This document shows, piece by piece, positions 45,112 through 54,382 of a stretch of 64,000 bases of DNA. Source of the DNA: Lachnospiraceae bacterium (GTDB lineage: Bacteria; Bacillota; Clostridia; Lachnospirales; Lachnospiraceae); assembly GCA_030523275.1 (NCBI GenBank), contig JAUNIX010000001.1, positions 1-64,000 of the forward strand. Reading direction: 5' to 3'. Below the pieces are notes generated by a model. It was not told the DNA's origin. It searched no databases and worked only from the letters and a program-made list of their open reading frames with translations. Within the stretch, counting starts at the first letter, position 1; every line of letters begins with the position of its first letter. The position numbers were made by a program, and so were the translations under genes.

Positions 45112-46263
45112 ATGAGTATGGAAAGAAAAAAGAAATGGCAGTCACGTGTCACGGTGTTATTGTTCTGTATGCTAATTGGGGGTTTTGGAATTGCTACTAT
45201 TGTAAAACCTTCCAAGAAATTTTCGGAAACAGAAAATCGGGTATTGAAACAAAAACCAAAAATAAGAATCGAATCATTACTAAATGGAGAGTTTGAGACA
45301 GATTATGAGGAATATCTCACAGATCAATTTATATTCAGAGATGATTGGATTGGACTGAAAACTTCAGTAGAGAAAATGCTTTTGAAAAAAGAAAGTAAAG
45401 ACATTTATTTTGCTAAGGATCATTATTTGATCGAGAAACATTCGGACTCTTTTACGACAGATATGGCACAGAGAAATAGGAGGTTGCTTTTTCAGTTTGC
45501 AAAACAGTATCAGGGGCAATTTGGAAAGGAACATATGTCAGTGATGATTGTGCCAAATGCAGTGGATATTCTTGAAAGTAAACTTCCTACCTTTGCTTCA
45601 CCATATAACGAGGATGAGTATTTAGACAAGATTGCCGAAACATTGCCGGATAGCATTTGGTTTGATACGGCTTCTATTTTAAAAGAACATGCGAATGAAG
45701 ATCTTTTTTATCGGACGGATCATCATTGGAAGACGCTTGCAGCATGTTATGTTTATCAGGAGTGGGCAAAGAAACAAGGGTATGATGTACCGGAAATAAC
45801 AGATTACAAGAGGAAAACAGTAACCGATCATTTTGAGGGAACAATACAATCAAAACTTGGAATGAAAACAACGGGTGATACGATTGAATTATTTTTCCCG
45901 AAAGAAGAAATCGACTATACTGTGCAATACGATAAAAATGAAATAAAAGATAGTCTTTATGAGTATTCTGCGTTGAATACAAAAGATAAATACGCAGTGT
46001 ACTTTGGTGGAAATCATTCATTTGTGAAAATCCGTACAAAATCTGATCATGCACGTAAGATTTTGGTGATAAAAGATTCTTATGCCAATTGTTTTATTCC
46101 TTTTATGATCGGAGATTTTCAGGAGATTGATGTTTTGGATATTCGATATACGAATCAGAAATTGAGTGAATTAATAAAAAAGGGAGGATATACAGATTTA
46201 TTGGTTCTCTATAATGCGTCTGGTTTTGCAGAGGATATGAGTATAACGAAATTGATAAATTAA
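45112..46263 (+). CDS. DHHW-family protein (AlgJ/AlgX-like)
   Basis: A 383-residue membrane-anchored extracellular protein with one N-terminal helix (residues 12-33). The signature FYRTDHHWKTLAA gives the family name and includes the catalytic Asp/His of an SGNH-like esterase fold; KDSYANCFIPF supplies the Ser motif region. In known pairs it accepts the acyl group from the MBOAT protein and completes polymer acetylation. ATG 45112 follows GGAGGTGA; the longer open frame enters the MBOAT gene and is rejected. Confidence 0.9.
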   Translation: MSMERKKKWQSRVTVLLFCMLIGGFGIATIVKPSKKFSETENRVLKQKPKIRIESLLNGEFETDYEEYLTDQFIFRDDWIGLKTSVEKMLLKKESKDIYFAKDHYLIEKHSDSFTTDMAQRNRRLLFQFAKQYQGQFGKEHMSVMIVPNAVDILESKLPTFASPYNEDEYLDKIAETLPDSIWFDTASILKEHANEDLFYRTDHHWKTLAACYVYQEWAKKQGYDVPEITDYKRKTVTDHFEGTIQSKLGMKTTGDTIELFFPKEEIDYTVQYDKNEIKDSLYEYSALNTKDKYAVYFGGNHSFVKIRTKSDHARKILVIKDSYANCFIPFMIGDFQEIDVLDIRYTNQKLSELIKKGGYTDLLVLYNASGFAEDMSITKLIN

Positions 46264-46286
46264 GAATTGGGAAGGGAGCGGTCATT

Positions 46287-47429
46287 ATGAAAAAAATACA
46301 ATATTGCGTGATAACTATGTTGATTCTATGTTTGCTTGAGGGTTGTACAAAAAAACAATCATTAGAGACAGGTATGACGCCACAAGAAATGGTACAGACC
46401 ATTATGGAAAGTCAAGAGAAACTTCCGACATTGGAACAAATTGCGCCGGAAGATGAGGAATTTATATCTTACGTATCTAATTATTATCAGATCAACGATG
46501 AACAGGTGGAAGACGGTGACATTTGTTATGCGGATGGAGAGGAAGCCAGTGAAATTGCAGTACTTGTGTTGAAAGATGAGAAGGACTCAGAGACGATTCA
46601 AACAGCATGGAAGGAATATATACAAAATCGTGCCGGAGTTTTTGAGGGCTATGCGCCACAACAGGCAGCAATGGTAAAGGACGGTGTTGTCGTTGGAAAT
46701 GGAAAATATGTGGCATTATTGATCTGTCAGGATACATCAGCGGCAAAAGAAGTATTTTTTAATTGTTTTGGAGAAAATAAGAAAAATTCTTCAAAGAAAA
46801 ATGCTGCATCTAAGGCTGCAAGCAAAAAAGATTCGAAAGAAAATGCAAGTAAAGCAGATGACGCATATGATGCTAGTGCGGTGTTAAAAGCGTGGAAAAC
46901 AGGAGATGATTCGCATTTATCGGATATGAATTTGAAGATTTTAGAGGCTGCAAAAGATGTTATTCATCAAGAAATCAAAGAAAATATGAGCGACTATGAA
47001 AAGGAACTTGCGATTCATGATTGCATTACAAATTCGTCAAGTTTCGATTACAGTGTTTTTCGGCGTTCTTCTGCAGATCAGGTTGAAGAGGGAAGTGATA
47101 CTCCTTATGGTGTGTTAATTGATCAAAAAGCGATGTGTCATGGCTATTCTTCCACCTTTCAATTATTTATGGATATGCTAGACATTGAGTGTATCACGGT
47201 GTTCGGCAAACCGGGAAGTAATGATATGGAACATTCTTGGAATATGGTGCGCTTGGATGGAGAATGGTATTGTGTTGATGTGGCTTGGGATGATCCTATT
47301 GGCGGAAGTCCTGAACACACATATTTTAATGTGACAAGCCAGGAGTTAAGGACCAGCGGAATTCATGAATGGGATGAAACCGATGTACCAGAAGCAACCG
47401 CAACCACTTATCGTTATAAAGAGGAATGA
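46287..47429 (+). CDS. Lipoprotein with DUF4358-like and transglutaminase-like domains
   Basis: A 380-residue exported lipoprotein (lipobox LLEGC at residues 12-16). An N-terminal segment about 25-155 resembles DUF4358; a Lys/Ser/Ala-rich linker follows (about 160-185); the C-terminal part is a transglutaminase-like cysteine-protease fold with Cys284 (AMCHGYS), His316 (MEHSWNMV) and Asp331 (CVDVAWDDP). Such surface enzymes cut or cross-link peptides. It follows the DHHW gene by 23 bases. Confidence 0.85.
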   Translation: MKKIQYCVITMLILCLLEGCTKKQSLETGMTPQEMVQTIMESQEKLPTLEQIAPEDEEFISYVSNYYQINDEQVEDGDICYADGEEASEIAVLVLKDEKDSETIQTAWKEYIQNRAGVFEGYAPQQAAMVKDGVVVGNGKYVALLICQDTSAAKEVFFNCFGENKKNSSKKNAASKAASKKDSKENASKADDAYDASAVLKAWKTGDDSHLSDMNLKILEAAKDVIHQEIKENMSDYEKELAIHDCITNSSSFDYSVFRRSSADQVEEGSDTPYGVLIDQKAMCHGYSSTFQLFMDMLDIECITVFGKPGSNDMEHSWNMVRLDGEWYCVDVAWDDPIGGSPEHTYFNVTSQELRTSGIHEWDETDVPEATATTYRYKEE

Positions 47430-47445
47430 TGAGGAAAGAAAAGGA

Positions 47446-49233
47446 ATGAGCAGATATTTAGATAGAATTGAGGTTCCAAAAGATTTAAAGATGCTGTCAA
47501 AAAAAGAACTTTCAGAATTATGTGGGGAAATTCGCGAGTTGATGATTACCCGATTGGGTGCAACAGGAGGTCATATAGGCTCTAATTTAGGAATGATTGA
47601 AGCGACAGTCGCGTTGCATTATGTTTTTGATTCGCCGGTGGATCAAATTATTTTTGATGTATCCCATCAATGTTATACACATAAATTATTGACTGGAAGA
47701 AAATCTGCGTATCTTGACCCTGAAGAGTATGATTCTGTCAGTGGTTTTACCAATCCTGCGGAAAGTGAACACGATATTTTCTCTATTGGTCATACTTCAA
47801 CGGCAATCAGCCTTGCAAGCGGATTGGCAAAATCACGCGACTTGAAGGGAGAAAAAAATAATGTTATCGCAGTGGTCGGTGATGGTGCATTAAGTGGTGG
47901 GGAGGCTTTGGAAGGATTAAACAATGCTGCTACCTTGGGAAGCAATTTGATTATTGTAATCAATGATAATGATATGAGTATCGCCGAAAATCACGGTGGT
48001 CTATATCAAAATTTAAGGTTGCTGCGTGAAACAGGTGGAACAGCGGAGTGTAATTTATTTCGAGCCCTTGGTCTTGATTACTGTTTTATCCGCAATGGCA
48101 ACAATATAAATACAGTAATTGATGTTTTATCAAGAATTAAACATATAAATCATCCGATTGTCGTTCACATGTGCACGATGAAGGGATATGGATATCTGTT
48201 AGCAGAAAGAAATAAGGAAAACTGGCATTACAAGGACCCTTTTGATGTTGGTACCGGAAAAGTTCTTCTGAAAACCGAAACTCATGATACATATGAGAAT
48301 CTGACACGTGATTTTTTAGTAGAAAAAATGCAAAAAGATTCTACCATTGTTGCCATAACCGCTGGTACGCCAAAAATATTTGGATTTGATGAAAATTTAA
48401 GGAAACAGTATTCAAAACAATTTGTTGATGTGGGAATTGCCGAAGAGCATGCGATTGCTATGGCTTCTGGTATTGCGAAAAACGGCGGGAAACCAGTGTT
48501 TGGTGTTAGTAGTTCCTTCTTGCAAAGAGCTTATGATCAGCTTTCACAGGATTTGGCGCTAAACCATAGCCCAGCGGTCATTTTGGTGTTTTTTGCAGGA
48601 ATCTCGCAAGGAAGTCAAACGCATATGGGTATTTTTGACATTGCACTTGCTATAAATATTCCGAATCTTATTTATTTAGCTCCGACCTGTAAGGAGGAAT
48701 ATTTTCATATGCTGGAATGGGGACTGGAGCAAAATGAAAATTCAGTTATGATTCGTGTACCAGGTATTGTAGCAACAAGTAGAAATGTAGCTTTATTATC
48801 TTCTTATAGTCAGCCTGTACAATATGAAGTTGTAGAACAAGGAAGAAAAGTGGCAATTCTTGCACTGGGTAAGTTTTTTTCTCTAGGCAAGGGTGTAAAA
48901 GATCGATTAGAAGAAGCGACAGGGATAAAAGCTACATTGATTAATCCTCGTTACATAACGGGTGTTGATGTAGAACTTTTGGAACAATTAAAGGAGAATC
49001 ATCAACTCGTTATCATCCTAGAAGATGGTGTGATTGATGGCGGTTTTGGAGAAAAGATTGCCAGGTATTACGGTTGTTCTTCAATGAAAGTGTTAAATTT
49101 TGGAGCCAGGAAAGAATTTGTCGATTGGGTAACAGTAGAAGAACAATATGAGAAATACCATCTGACAGTAGAGCAGATTGTTTCTGATATTTTTTATGAA
49201 CTTAAAAGCCCAGATTTTCCAGAAACTTGTTGA
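47446..49233 (+). CDS. Divergent 1-deoxy-D-xylulose-5-phosphate synthase-like enzyme
   Basis: A 595-residue thiamine-diphosphate enzyme of the DXS family: His-rich start GGHIGSNLGMIEATVALHYVFD, ThDP motif GDGALSGG (145-152) to NDN, and the glutamate of the pyrimidine domain in EEHAIAMASGIA. Where DXS carries DRAG, this protein has FFAG (382-385), so the Arg that helps bind the glyceraldehyde-3-phosphate phosphate is replaced. It may be a true DXS with altered site, or a ThDP enzyme with another substrate. Last gene of the surface operon; a terminator follows. Confidence 0.8.
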   Translation: MSRYLDRIEVPKDLKMLSKKELSELCGEIRELMITRLGATGGHIGSNLGMIEATVALHYVFDSPVDQIIFDVSHQCYTHKLLTGRKSAYLDPEEYDSVSGFTNPAESEHDIFSIGHTSTAISLASGLAKSRDLKGEKNNVIAVVGDGALSGGEALEGLNNAATLGSNLIIVINDNDMSIAENHGGLYQNLRLLRETGGTAECNLFRALGLDYCFIRNGNNINTVIDVLSRIKHINHPIVVHMCTMKGYGYLLAERNKENWHYKDPFDVGTGKVLLKTETHDTYENLTRDFLVEKMQKDSTIVAITAGTPKIFGFDENLRKQYSKQFVDVGIAEEHAIAMASGIAKNGGKPVFGVSSSFLQRAYDQLSQDLALNHSPAVILVFFAGISQGSQTHMGIFDIALAINIPNLIYLAPTCKEEYFHMLEWGLEQNENSVMIRVPGIVATSRNVALLSSYSQPVQYEVVEQGRKVAILALGKFFSLGKGVKDRLEEATGIKATLINPRYITGVDVELLEQLKENHQLVIILEDGVIDGGFGEKIARYYGCSSMKVLNFGARKEFVDWVTVEEQYEKYHLTVEQIVSDIFYELKSPDFPETC

Positions 49234-49271
49234 CATATTCATTCGTATTGCGGTTAACCTATATAGTAAAA

Positions 49272-49325
49272 ATGTAAAAAGATGCAGAGCAAAAGAAGTA
49301 TTTCTGGTGCTCTGCATTTTTACAT
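49272..49325 (+). terminator. Terminator of the surface operon
   Basis: Long stem ATGTAAAAA-GATGCAGAGC with GCTCTGCATTTTTACAT and a T-rich 3' arm. Confidence 0.85.
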
Positions 49326-49426
49326 GTATTTAACATGCATTTGACTGTTCTAGGATAGAAACAGCTATGGTTTTTCCTTATATTATATGTGTATTACAAA
49401 GAATGATATGAGGAAGGGAAACGAAA

Positions 49427-50380
49427 ATGGTTATTAAATTTAAAGATATCTGCAAAAAGTTTGGCAGTTCTTTTGCGATATCCAATATGAATTTTCAGAT
49501 TGAAGACAGAAGTTTTACAACACTTCTTGGCCCTTCAGGATGTGGAAAGACAACGATTCTTCGAATGATTGCAGGATTGGAAAAACCGGATTCTGGTGAA
49601 ATCTGGTTCGATGATAGCTGTATATTTTCCAGTGAAAGAAAAATTGATATTCCACCTGAAAAAAGAAATCTAGGATTTGTATTTCAGGATTTTGCTCTTT
49701 GGCCACATATGACTGTTTTTGAGAACGTGGCATTTGGTTTGCGGGCAAGAAAAGACACAGAAGAACTTGAAAAAAAGATTCAGGATGCACTGGATGCTGT
49801 ACAACTTGGTGACTATAAAGAGAGATATCCAAGTCAGCTTTCTGGTGGACAGCAACAAAGAGTTGGCTTTGCAAGAGCGATTGTAACGAAACCAGACTGT
49901 ATTCTTTTTGATGAGCCATTATCGGCATTAGATGCGATTTTGCGCGATGACATGCGAGTTGAAATGAAATGTTTAACGAAGCAGCTTGGAATAACCAGTG
50001 TATTTGTAACGCATGATCAGATGGAAGCGATGAGCATGAGCGATGACATCATTGTGTTTAAGAGAGGTGCAATAGAGCAGCAGGGGCATCCGGAGGTGAT
50101 TTATCATCAGCCTAAGACGATAACAGTTGCTAAATTTATTGGAAAGTCTAATTGGATTTCGGAAAATCAGATGTTTCGACCAGAATCTGCAAGTTTTCAG
50201 TATATACCTAATGGAAAAGAACTGAAGGCTAGGATTGAAAACGTTCAGTTTATGGGAAATGGATATATGCTGAATTTGATTTCCGGAGGAAAGAAGTGGA
50301 TCATGGAGTCTCCGAATAAATATAATTTAGGCGAGGACGTGTCTGTTTATATCAAAGAAGATAGGATAATTGAAATTTAA
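49427..50380 (+). CDS. ABC importer ATP-binding protein, ferric/AEP type
   Basis: A 317-residue ATPase: Walker A GPSGCGKT, signature LSGGQQQRVGFARA, Walker B CILFDEPLSALD, switch His in VTHDQMEAM; the C-terminal 80 residues form a TOBE-type domain. The family feeds Fe(III), sulfate, spermidine or 2-aminoethylphosphonate importers. Starts ATG 49427 behind AGGAAGGG; begins the four-gene operon. Confidence 0.9.
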   Translation: MVIKFKDICKKFGSSFAISNMNFQIEDRSFTTLLGPSGCGKTTILRMIAGLEKPDSGEIWFDDSCIFSSERKIDIPPEKRNLGFVFQDFALWPHMTVFENVAFGLRARKDTEELEKKIQDALDAVQLGDYKERYPSQLSGGQQQRVGFARAIVTKPDCILFDEPLSALDAILRDDMRVEMKCLTKQLGITSVFVTHDQMEAMSMSDDIIVFKRGAIEQQGHPEVIYHQPKTITVAKFIGKSNWISENQMFRPESASFQYIPNGKELKARIENVQFMGNGYMLNLISGGKKWIMESPNKYNLGEDVSVYIKEDRIIEI

Positions 50381-50396
50381 GAAAGAGGGATAAGAG

Positions 50397-51404
50397 ATGA
50401 AAAAAAGAGTAATTGCTGTGTTGTTGGCGGCTATGATGTGTTGTGTAGGAATTACAGCTTGTGGAAGCAAAAAGACGAATTCTGAAAAAAAATCGAATGG
50501 GAAAGTTGTTGTTTACATGCCAAGTCCAACTGAACTGAATGAAAAGTATGTAGAAGGGTTTAAGGAAAAAACTGGTATAGATGTAGAACTCTTTGAAGGA
50601 ACAACAGGAGAAATTCAGGCAAGACTGGAAGCTGAAAAGGATAATCCAGTAGCAGATGTTGTTGTCCTTGCATCCTGGTCAGATGGTTTGGCAATGAAGG
50701 AAAAGGATCAGTTACTTAGTTATGAACCAAAGAATGCGGACAAATTGTATGACGGCTGGAAAGATAAGGACAACACTTTATTTGGAACAAGTGCATCTGC
50801 TGTTGGAGTTATCTATAATACATCATTAATTAAGAATTTAGATGCTGATTGGTCTGAGCTTGCCAGTGATAAATATAAAGATATGTTGACTGTTCCTGAT
50901 CCAGAAAAGTCAGGTTCTTGTAAGGATTTTCTTGCTGGATACATGCAGGCTACCAATGATGATTGGAGTGCCTGGGAAGGAATGGCGAAAAATGAAATGG
51001 TTGTATCTGGTGCGAACAAAGCAGCTTTGGAATCTGTTGTTACAGGGGAAAAGGCAATTTTAGTGGCAGGTGTAGACTATAACGCATATGCAAATAAAAA
51101 AAATGGGGAACCAATTGATTTCTATTATCCAAAATCTGGGACAGTCATTAATCCTCGTCCAGCGATGATCTTAAAAACAAGCAAAAATGTAGATAATGCA
51201 AAAGCATTTATGGATTATTTGTTGTCTGATGAAGCACAACAGATGGTAGCAGATACCTATTTATTACCAGGTCGCTCTGACATTACTTGTGATAATCGAA
51301 CCAATGTGAGTGATATTCCAGTATTTGAGAACTTGGATTGGGATAAAATCGTAAAAAATTCTACGAATATTGCTGCAAAATTCAATAAAACTTGCGCAAA
51401 ATAG
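50397..51404 (+). CDS. ABC importer substrate-binding lipoprotein
   Basis: A 335-residue binding protein with lipobox GITACGS after a signal peptide. The mature part starts VVVYMPSPTELNEKYVEGF, the type 2 periplasmic-binding fold of the FbpA/PhnS group; ends in DAKAFMDYLLSDEAQQMV-like VDNAKAFMDYLLSDE. No Tyr-Tyr iron motif is obvious, so substrate could be iron or phosphonate. Confidence 0.88.
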   Translation: MKKRVIAVLLAAMMCCVGITACGSKKTNSEKKSNGKVVVYMPSPTELNEKYVEGFKEKTGIDVELFEGTTGEIQARLEAEKDNPVADVVVLASWSDGLAMKEKDQLLSYEPKNADKLYDGWKDKDNTLFGTSASAVGVIYNTSLIKNLDADWSELASDKYKDMLTVPDPEKSGSCKDFLAGYMQATNDDWSAWEGMAKNEMVVSGANKAALESVVTGEKAILVAGVDYNAYANKKNGEPIDFYYPKSGTVINPRPAMILKTSKNVDNAKAFMDYLLSDEAQQMVADTYLLPGRSDITCDNRTNVSDIPVFENLDWDKIVKNSTNIAAKFNKTCAK

Positions 51405-51418
51405 AGGTTATATAAAAT

Positions 51419-53080
51419 ATGGAAAAACAGAATAAGAAAAGTAAAACGATCATTTATGCTGTCATAGCCTTTGCTTTGTTTTGCTTCATCATTGTTCCGG
51501 TTTTGACTGTATTTGCCGAGGCGGTCGTTGTGGATGGCCGCCTTGATTTTTCGAAAGCGGTACAAACAATTGCCAATCAGGATAATTTAACAACAATCGG
51601 AAATTCATTATTGTTAGGAGCTTTAGTTGTCCTTGTTTCTACGATTATTGCAACTCCTCTCGCTTTTTTGCTGGCAAGAACAAAATATGCAGACAAAAAA
51701 TGGCTCGATATTGTTTTAATGATTCCATTTATGACCCCTCCCTATATTTCATCCATGGGTTGGATTTTATTTATGCAAAAGAGAGGTTTGTTCCAGCAAA
51801 TGTTTCCCTGGACAGGAAGTATTTCTGAGAGATTCTTTTCTCTTGGCGGGCTTGTGTTTGTGATGAGCATGCATGTATTTCCTTTTATCACAACAATGCT
51901 AAAAAATGCAATCTTGAATATTGGCATGAATCTGGAAGAGAGTGGGGCAATTAGTGGAGCTGGTTTTTGGTATCGAATCCGTAAAATTATGATGCCATTA
52001 TTGACTGGAAACTATGCGATTGGCATGTTGTTGGTATTTGTAAAAACATTATCGGAATATGGTACACCAGCAACTTTGGGAAAACGAATTGGTTTTTATG
52101 TATTTACAACAGACATTCATCGATATGCAACAACGGCACCGATTGATTTTGGAAAAGCTTCCAGTTTATCAGCAGTCCTTGTTAGTATCTGTCTGGTTAT
52201 GTGGTATATCCAGAATTACATAACATCAAAACATACCTATCATTTGGTTGGAGGAAAAGGACAGAAATATCAGTTATATCACTGTAAAAAACGAACAGAG
52301 ATTTTAGGGGGCATTTATATTGCACTGGTGATTATCCTTGGAATTGGTGTGCCATATTTTGCTGTCATTGTTACTTCTTTGATTAAAGTAAGAGGTTATG
52401 GATTTGCTCCAGGGAATTTTACTTTCCAACATTATATCGAATTGTTTATTTCAAATAGTAAAGGCATACGTGCACTTTTGACTAGCACATTGTTAGGAGT
52501 GCTATCGGCTACTGTAGCAAGTATAATCGGAACTCTGATTGTTGTAGTAACACGCAAGGCGAAACGATGGAAACGAGTGATTGAAGTAGAAGCATTGTTT
52601 CCAGAGATGATTCCAAATATTGTTTTAGTCATTGGAATGATGTTATTTTGGAATAAGATATATAATCTGATTCCAATTTATAATACAATCGGATTTATGG
52701 TGCTCGTATATGCCATTATGTTCTTACCATATACGATTCAGTATGTATCTTCAGCACTGATGCAGATAGGAGATTCTTTCATCGAAGCAGGAAAAGTGTG
52801 TGGTGGAAATTCTTTCTATATATTCCGAAGAATTCTTTTGCCTTTAATTATGAAAGGTGTTATGTATGGCTGGATGATGATCTTTATTATCGTATTTCGT
52901 GAGTTGGTAGGTGCGAGTTTGATATCTCCTCCAAATGTTCAGATGGTATCAACTTTTATTGTACGGGAATTTGAGCAAGGGAGTGCATCTGTTGGCATGG
53001 CAATGGCAGTTATCTGTGTCTTGCTTTCTACTACATTGCTCATTATATTAAATTATGCGACAGATAAAAAGAAAGAGTGA
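51419..53080 (+). CDS. ABC importer permease, two fused membrane domains
   Basis: A 553-residue permease of the FbpB/ThiP type with two binding-protein-dependent domains (about 45-255 and 335-545); each has the EAA loop (NLEESGAISGAGFWYRIRKI and FIEAGKVCGGNSFYIFRRI) that contacts the ATPase. Fourteen bases behind the binding protein. Confidence 0.93.
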   Translation: MEKQNKKSKTIIYAVIAFALFCFIIVPVLTVFAEAVVVDGRLDFSKAVQTIANQDNLTTIGNSLLLGALVVLVSTIIATPLAFLLARTKYADKKWLDIVLMIPFMTPPYISSMGWILFMQKRGLFQQMFPWTGSISERFFSLGGLVFVMSMHVFPFITTMLKNAILNIGMNLEESGAISGAGFWYRIRKIMMPLLTGNYAIGMLLVFVKTLSEYGTPATLGKRIGFYVFTTDIHRYATTAPIDFGKASSLSAVLVSICLVMWYIQNYITSKHTYHLVGGKGQKYQLYHCKKRTEILGGIYIALVIILGIGVPYFAVIVTSLIKVRGYGFAPGNFTFQHYIELFISNSKGIRALLTSTLLGVLSATVASIIGTLIVVVTRKAKRWKRVIEVEALFPEMIPNIVLVIGMMLFWNKIYNLIPIYNTIGFMVLVYAIMFLPYTIQYVSSALMQIGDSFIEAGKVCGGNSFYIFRRILLPLIMKGVMYGWMMIFIIVFRELVGASLISPPNVQMVSTFIVREFEQGSASVGMAMAVICVLLSTTLLIILNYATDKKKE

Positions 53081-53084
53081 TAGA

Positions 53085-54194
53085 ATGAAGGCTTATATCG
53101 CAGGAGGATGCCGGGAACACGGGAGAAATAGTTTTTTAATAGAAGGACACGAATATTCTTTGTTGATCGATTGTGGTATTATGAAAGGCAGTGAACAGAA
53201 ATATCCGTATTTAAGCGATGAACAAATTCGGAAAATCCGCTATTTGTTTTTGACCCATGGTCATAAAGATCATATAGGCGGGCTTGATTGGCTGTATCAG
53301 TGGGGATTTTGTGGAACGATATATCTTGCAAAAGAGACCTATCAGCAGATGAAGCTCAAACCGAAAAATTATGTACTATTAGATCCTGTAGATAGAAATG
53401 AGATAAAAGTAGATAAAGACTTATCGATATATTTTGGAAGAAGTGGGCATTGTATAGGAAGCTTATGGTTTTTACTTTTATTTTGTGGAAAGAAGATGAT
53501 CTTTACCGGAGATTATTGTGAAGATAGTTTGTCATATTACTGTGATTATTTGAGAGATACAGATGCAGATCTGGCATTTGTTGATTGTGCATATGGACAA
53601 AAGACAGGAACTGCAATATATAATCGTGAGAATTTATTAAAGAAAGTGAATGAATGTTTTACTCATCATAAATGCTTATTGTTTCCAGTCCCTAAAAATG
53701 GAAGAGGATTTGATCTGATAAAATTATTGTCATCTTCATTTTATGCAGGAAATATTTACATTGATGATGTTTTGATGCAATGTATGAGTCGATCGAAAGC
53801 ATGGGGAAACTGGATGAAAAACGATGGTATTTCTCAGAAGATTTTGCAAATGAGTATGGATATAATCAGTGATACCTGCGCTATATTTGTGGCTGACGCA
53901 CAGTTAGAGGAAGAAAATAATCAGGTGCTTGCACAAAAAATATTGGAGAGAAAAGGAAGCGTTTTGTTTACAGGACATACAGATTTAAACACATATGCAT
54001 CTCTTTTGTTGCACTGTGGATGCGCCAATCAGTTTATCTATAATGTTCACCAGAATTTGCAAGAAGCACTTGCATTATGTCAGAAAAATCATTGGAATAA
54101 AATAATTCTTACACATTGCGGTGAAGGGTTGTATGTAAATGATGATGAGCGTAATTATTTAAATTTAAAGACAAAGGATCAGATTGAAATATAG
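53085..54194 (+). CDS. MBL-fold metallo-hydrolase
   Basis: A 369-residue metallo-beta-lactamase-fold protein with the metal motif THGHKDHIGG, GHCIGS, FTGDYCEDS, and a late LTHCGEG. The fold extends into a beta-CASP-like region that recalls RNA-processing nucleases. ATG 53085 is chosen; an earlier in-frame ATG (53055) lies inside the permease. Five bases after the permease stop, so it is in the importer operon; the link of an MBL hydrolase to import is unexplained. Confidence 0.82.
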   Translation: MKAYIAGGCREHGRNSFLIEGHEYSLLIDCGIMKGSEQKYPYLSDEQIRKIRYLFLTHGHKDHIGGLDWLYQWGFCGTIYLAKETYQQMKLKPKNYVLLDPVDRNEIKVDKDLSIYFGRSGHCIGSLWFLLLFCGKKMIFTGDYCEDSLSYYCDYLRDTDADLAFVDCAYGQKTGTAIYNRENLLKKVNECFTHHKCLLFPVPKNGRGFDLIKLLSSSFYAGNIYIDDVLMQCMSRSKAWGNWMKNDGISQKILQMSMDIISDTCAIFVADAQLEEENNQVLAQKILERKGSVLFTGHTDLNTYASLLLHCGCANQFIYNVHQNLQEALALCQKNHWNKIILTHCGEGLYVNDDERNYLNLKTKDQIEI

Positions 54195-54224
54195 ATGATA
54201 AGTAAATGAGAAGAACAGATTCTA

Positions 54225-54263
54225 CATCCAAATGGTGGTACCATTATCGGTGGATGATTTTTT
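54225..54263 (+). terminator. Terminator of the importer operon
   Basis: CATCCA-AATGG with CCATT and GTGGATG, then TTTTTT. Confidence 0.75.
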
Positions 54264-54266
54264 CTA

Positions 54267-54362
54267 CATTGACATAATTCGTATTCTGTATAAGTTTTTT
54301 CAAAAACATTGACATTTCGAACATCTATTTGTATGATAGAACAAACATTGACATGTGTCAAA
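54267..54362 (+). promoter_or_regulatory. Promoter with three spaced CATTGACAT repeats
   Basis: CATTGACAT occurs at 54267, 54307 and 54346, about 40 bases apart. The middle copy supplies the -35 TTGACA (54309-54314) with TATGAT (54332-54337) 17 bases on. The last copy lies in the palindrome TTGACA-TG-TGTCAA (54349-54362). A regulator that binds across helical turns is likely. Confidence 0.65.
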
Positions 54363-54382
54363 GTATAAAGGAGATGTAGAAA

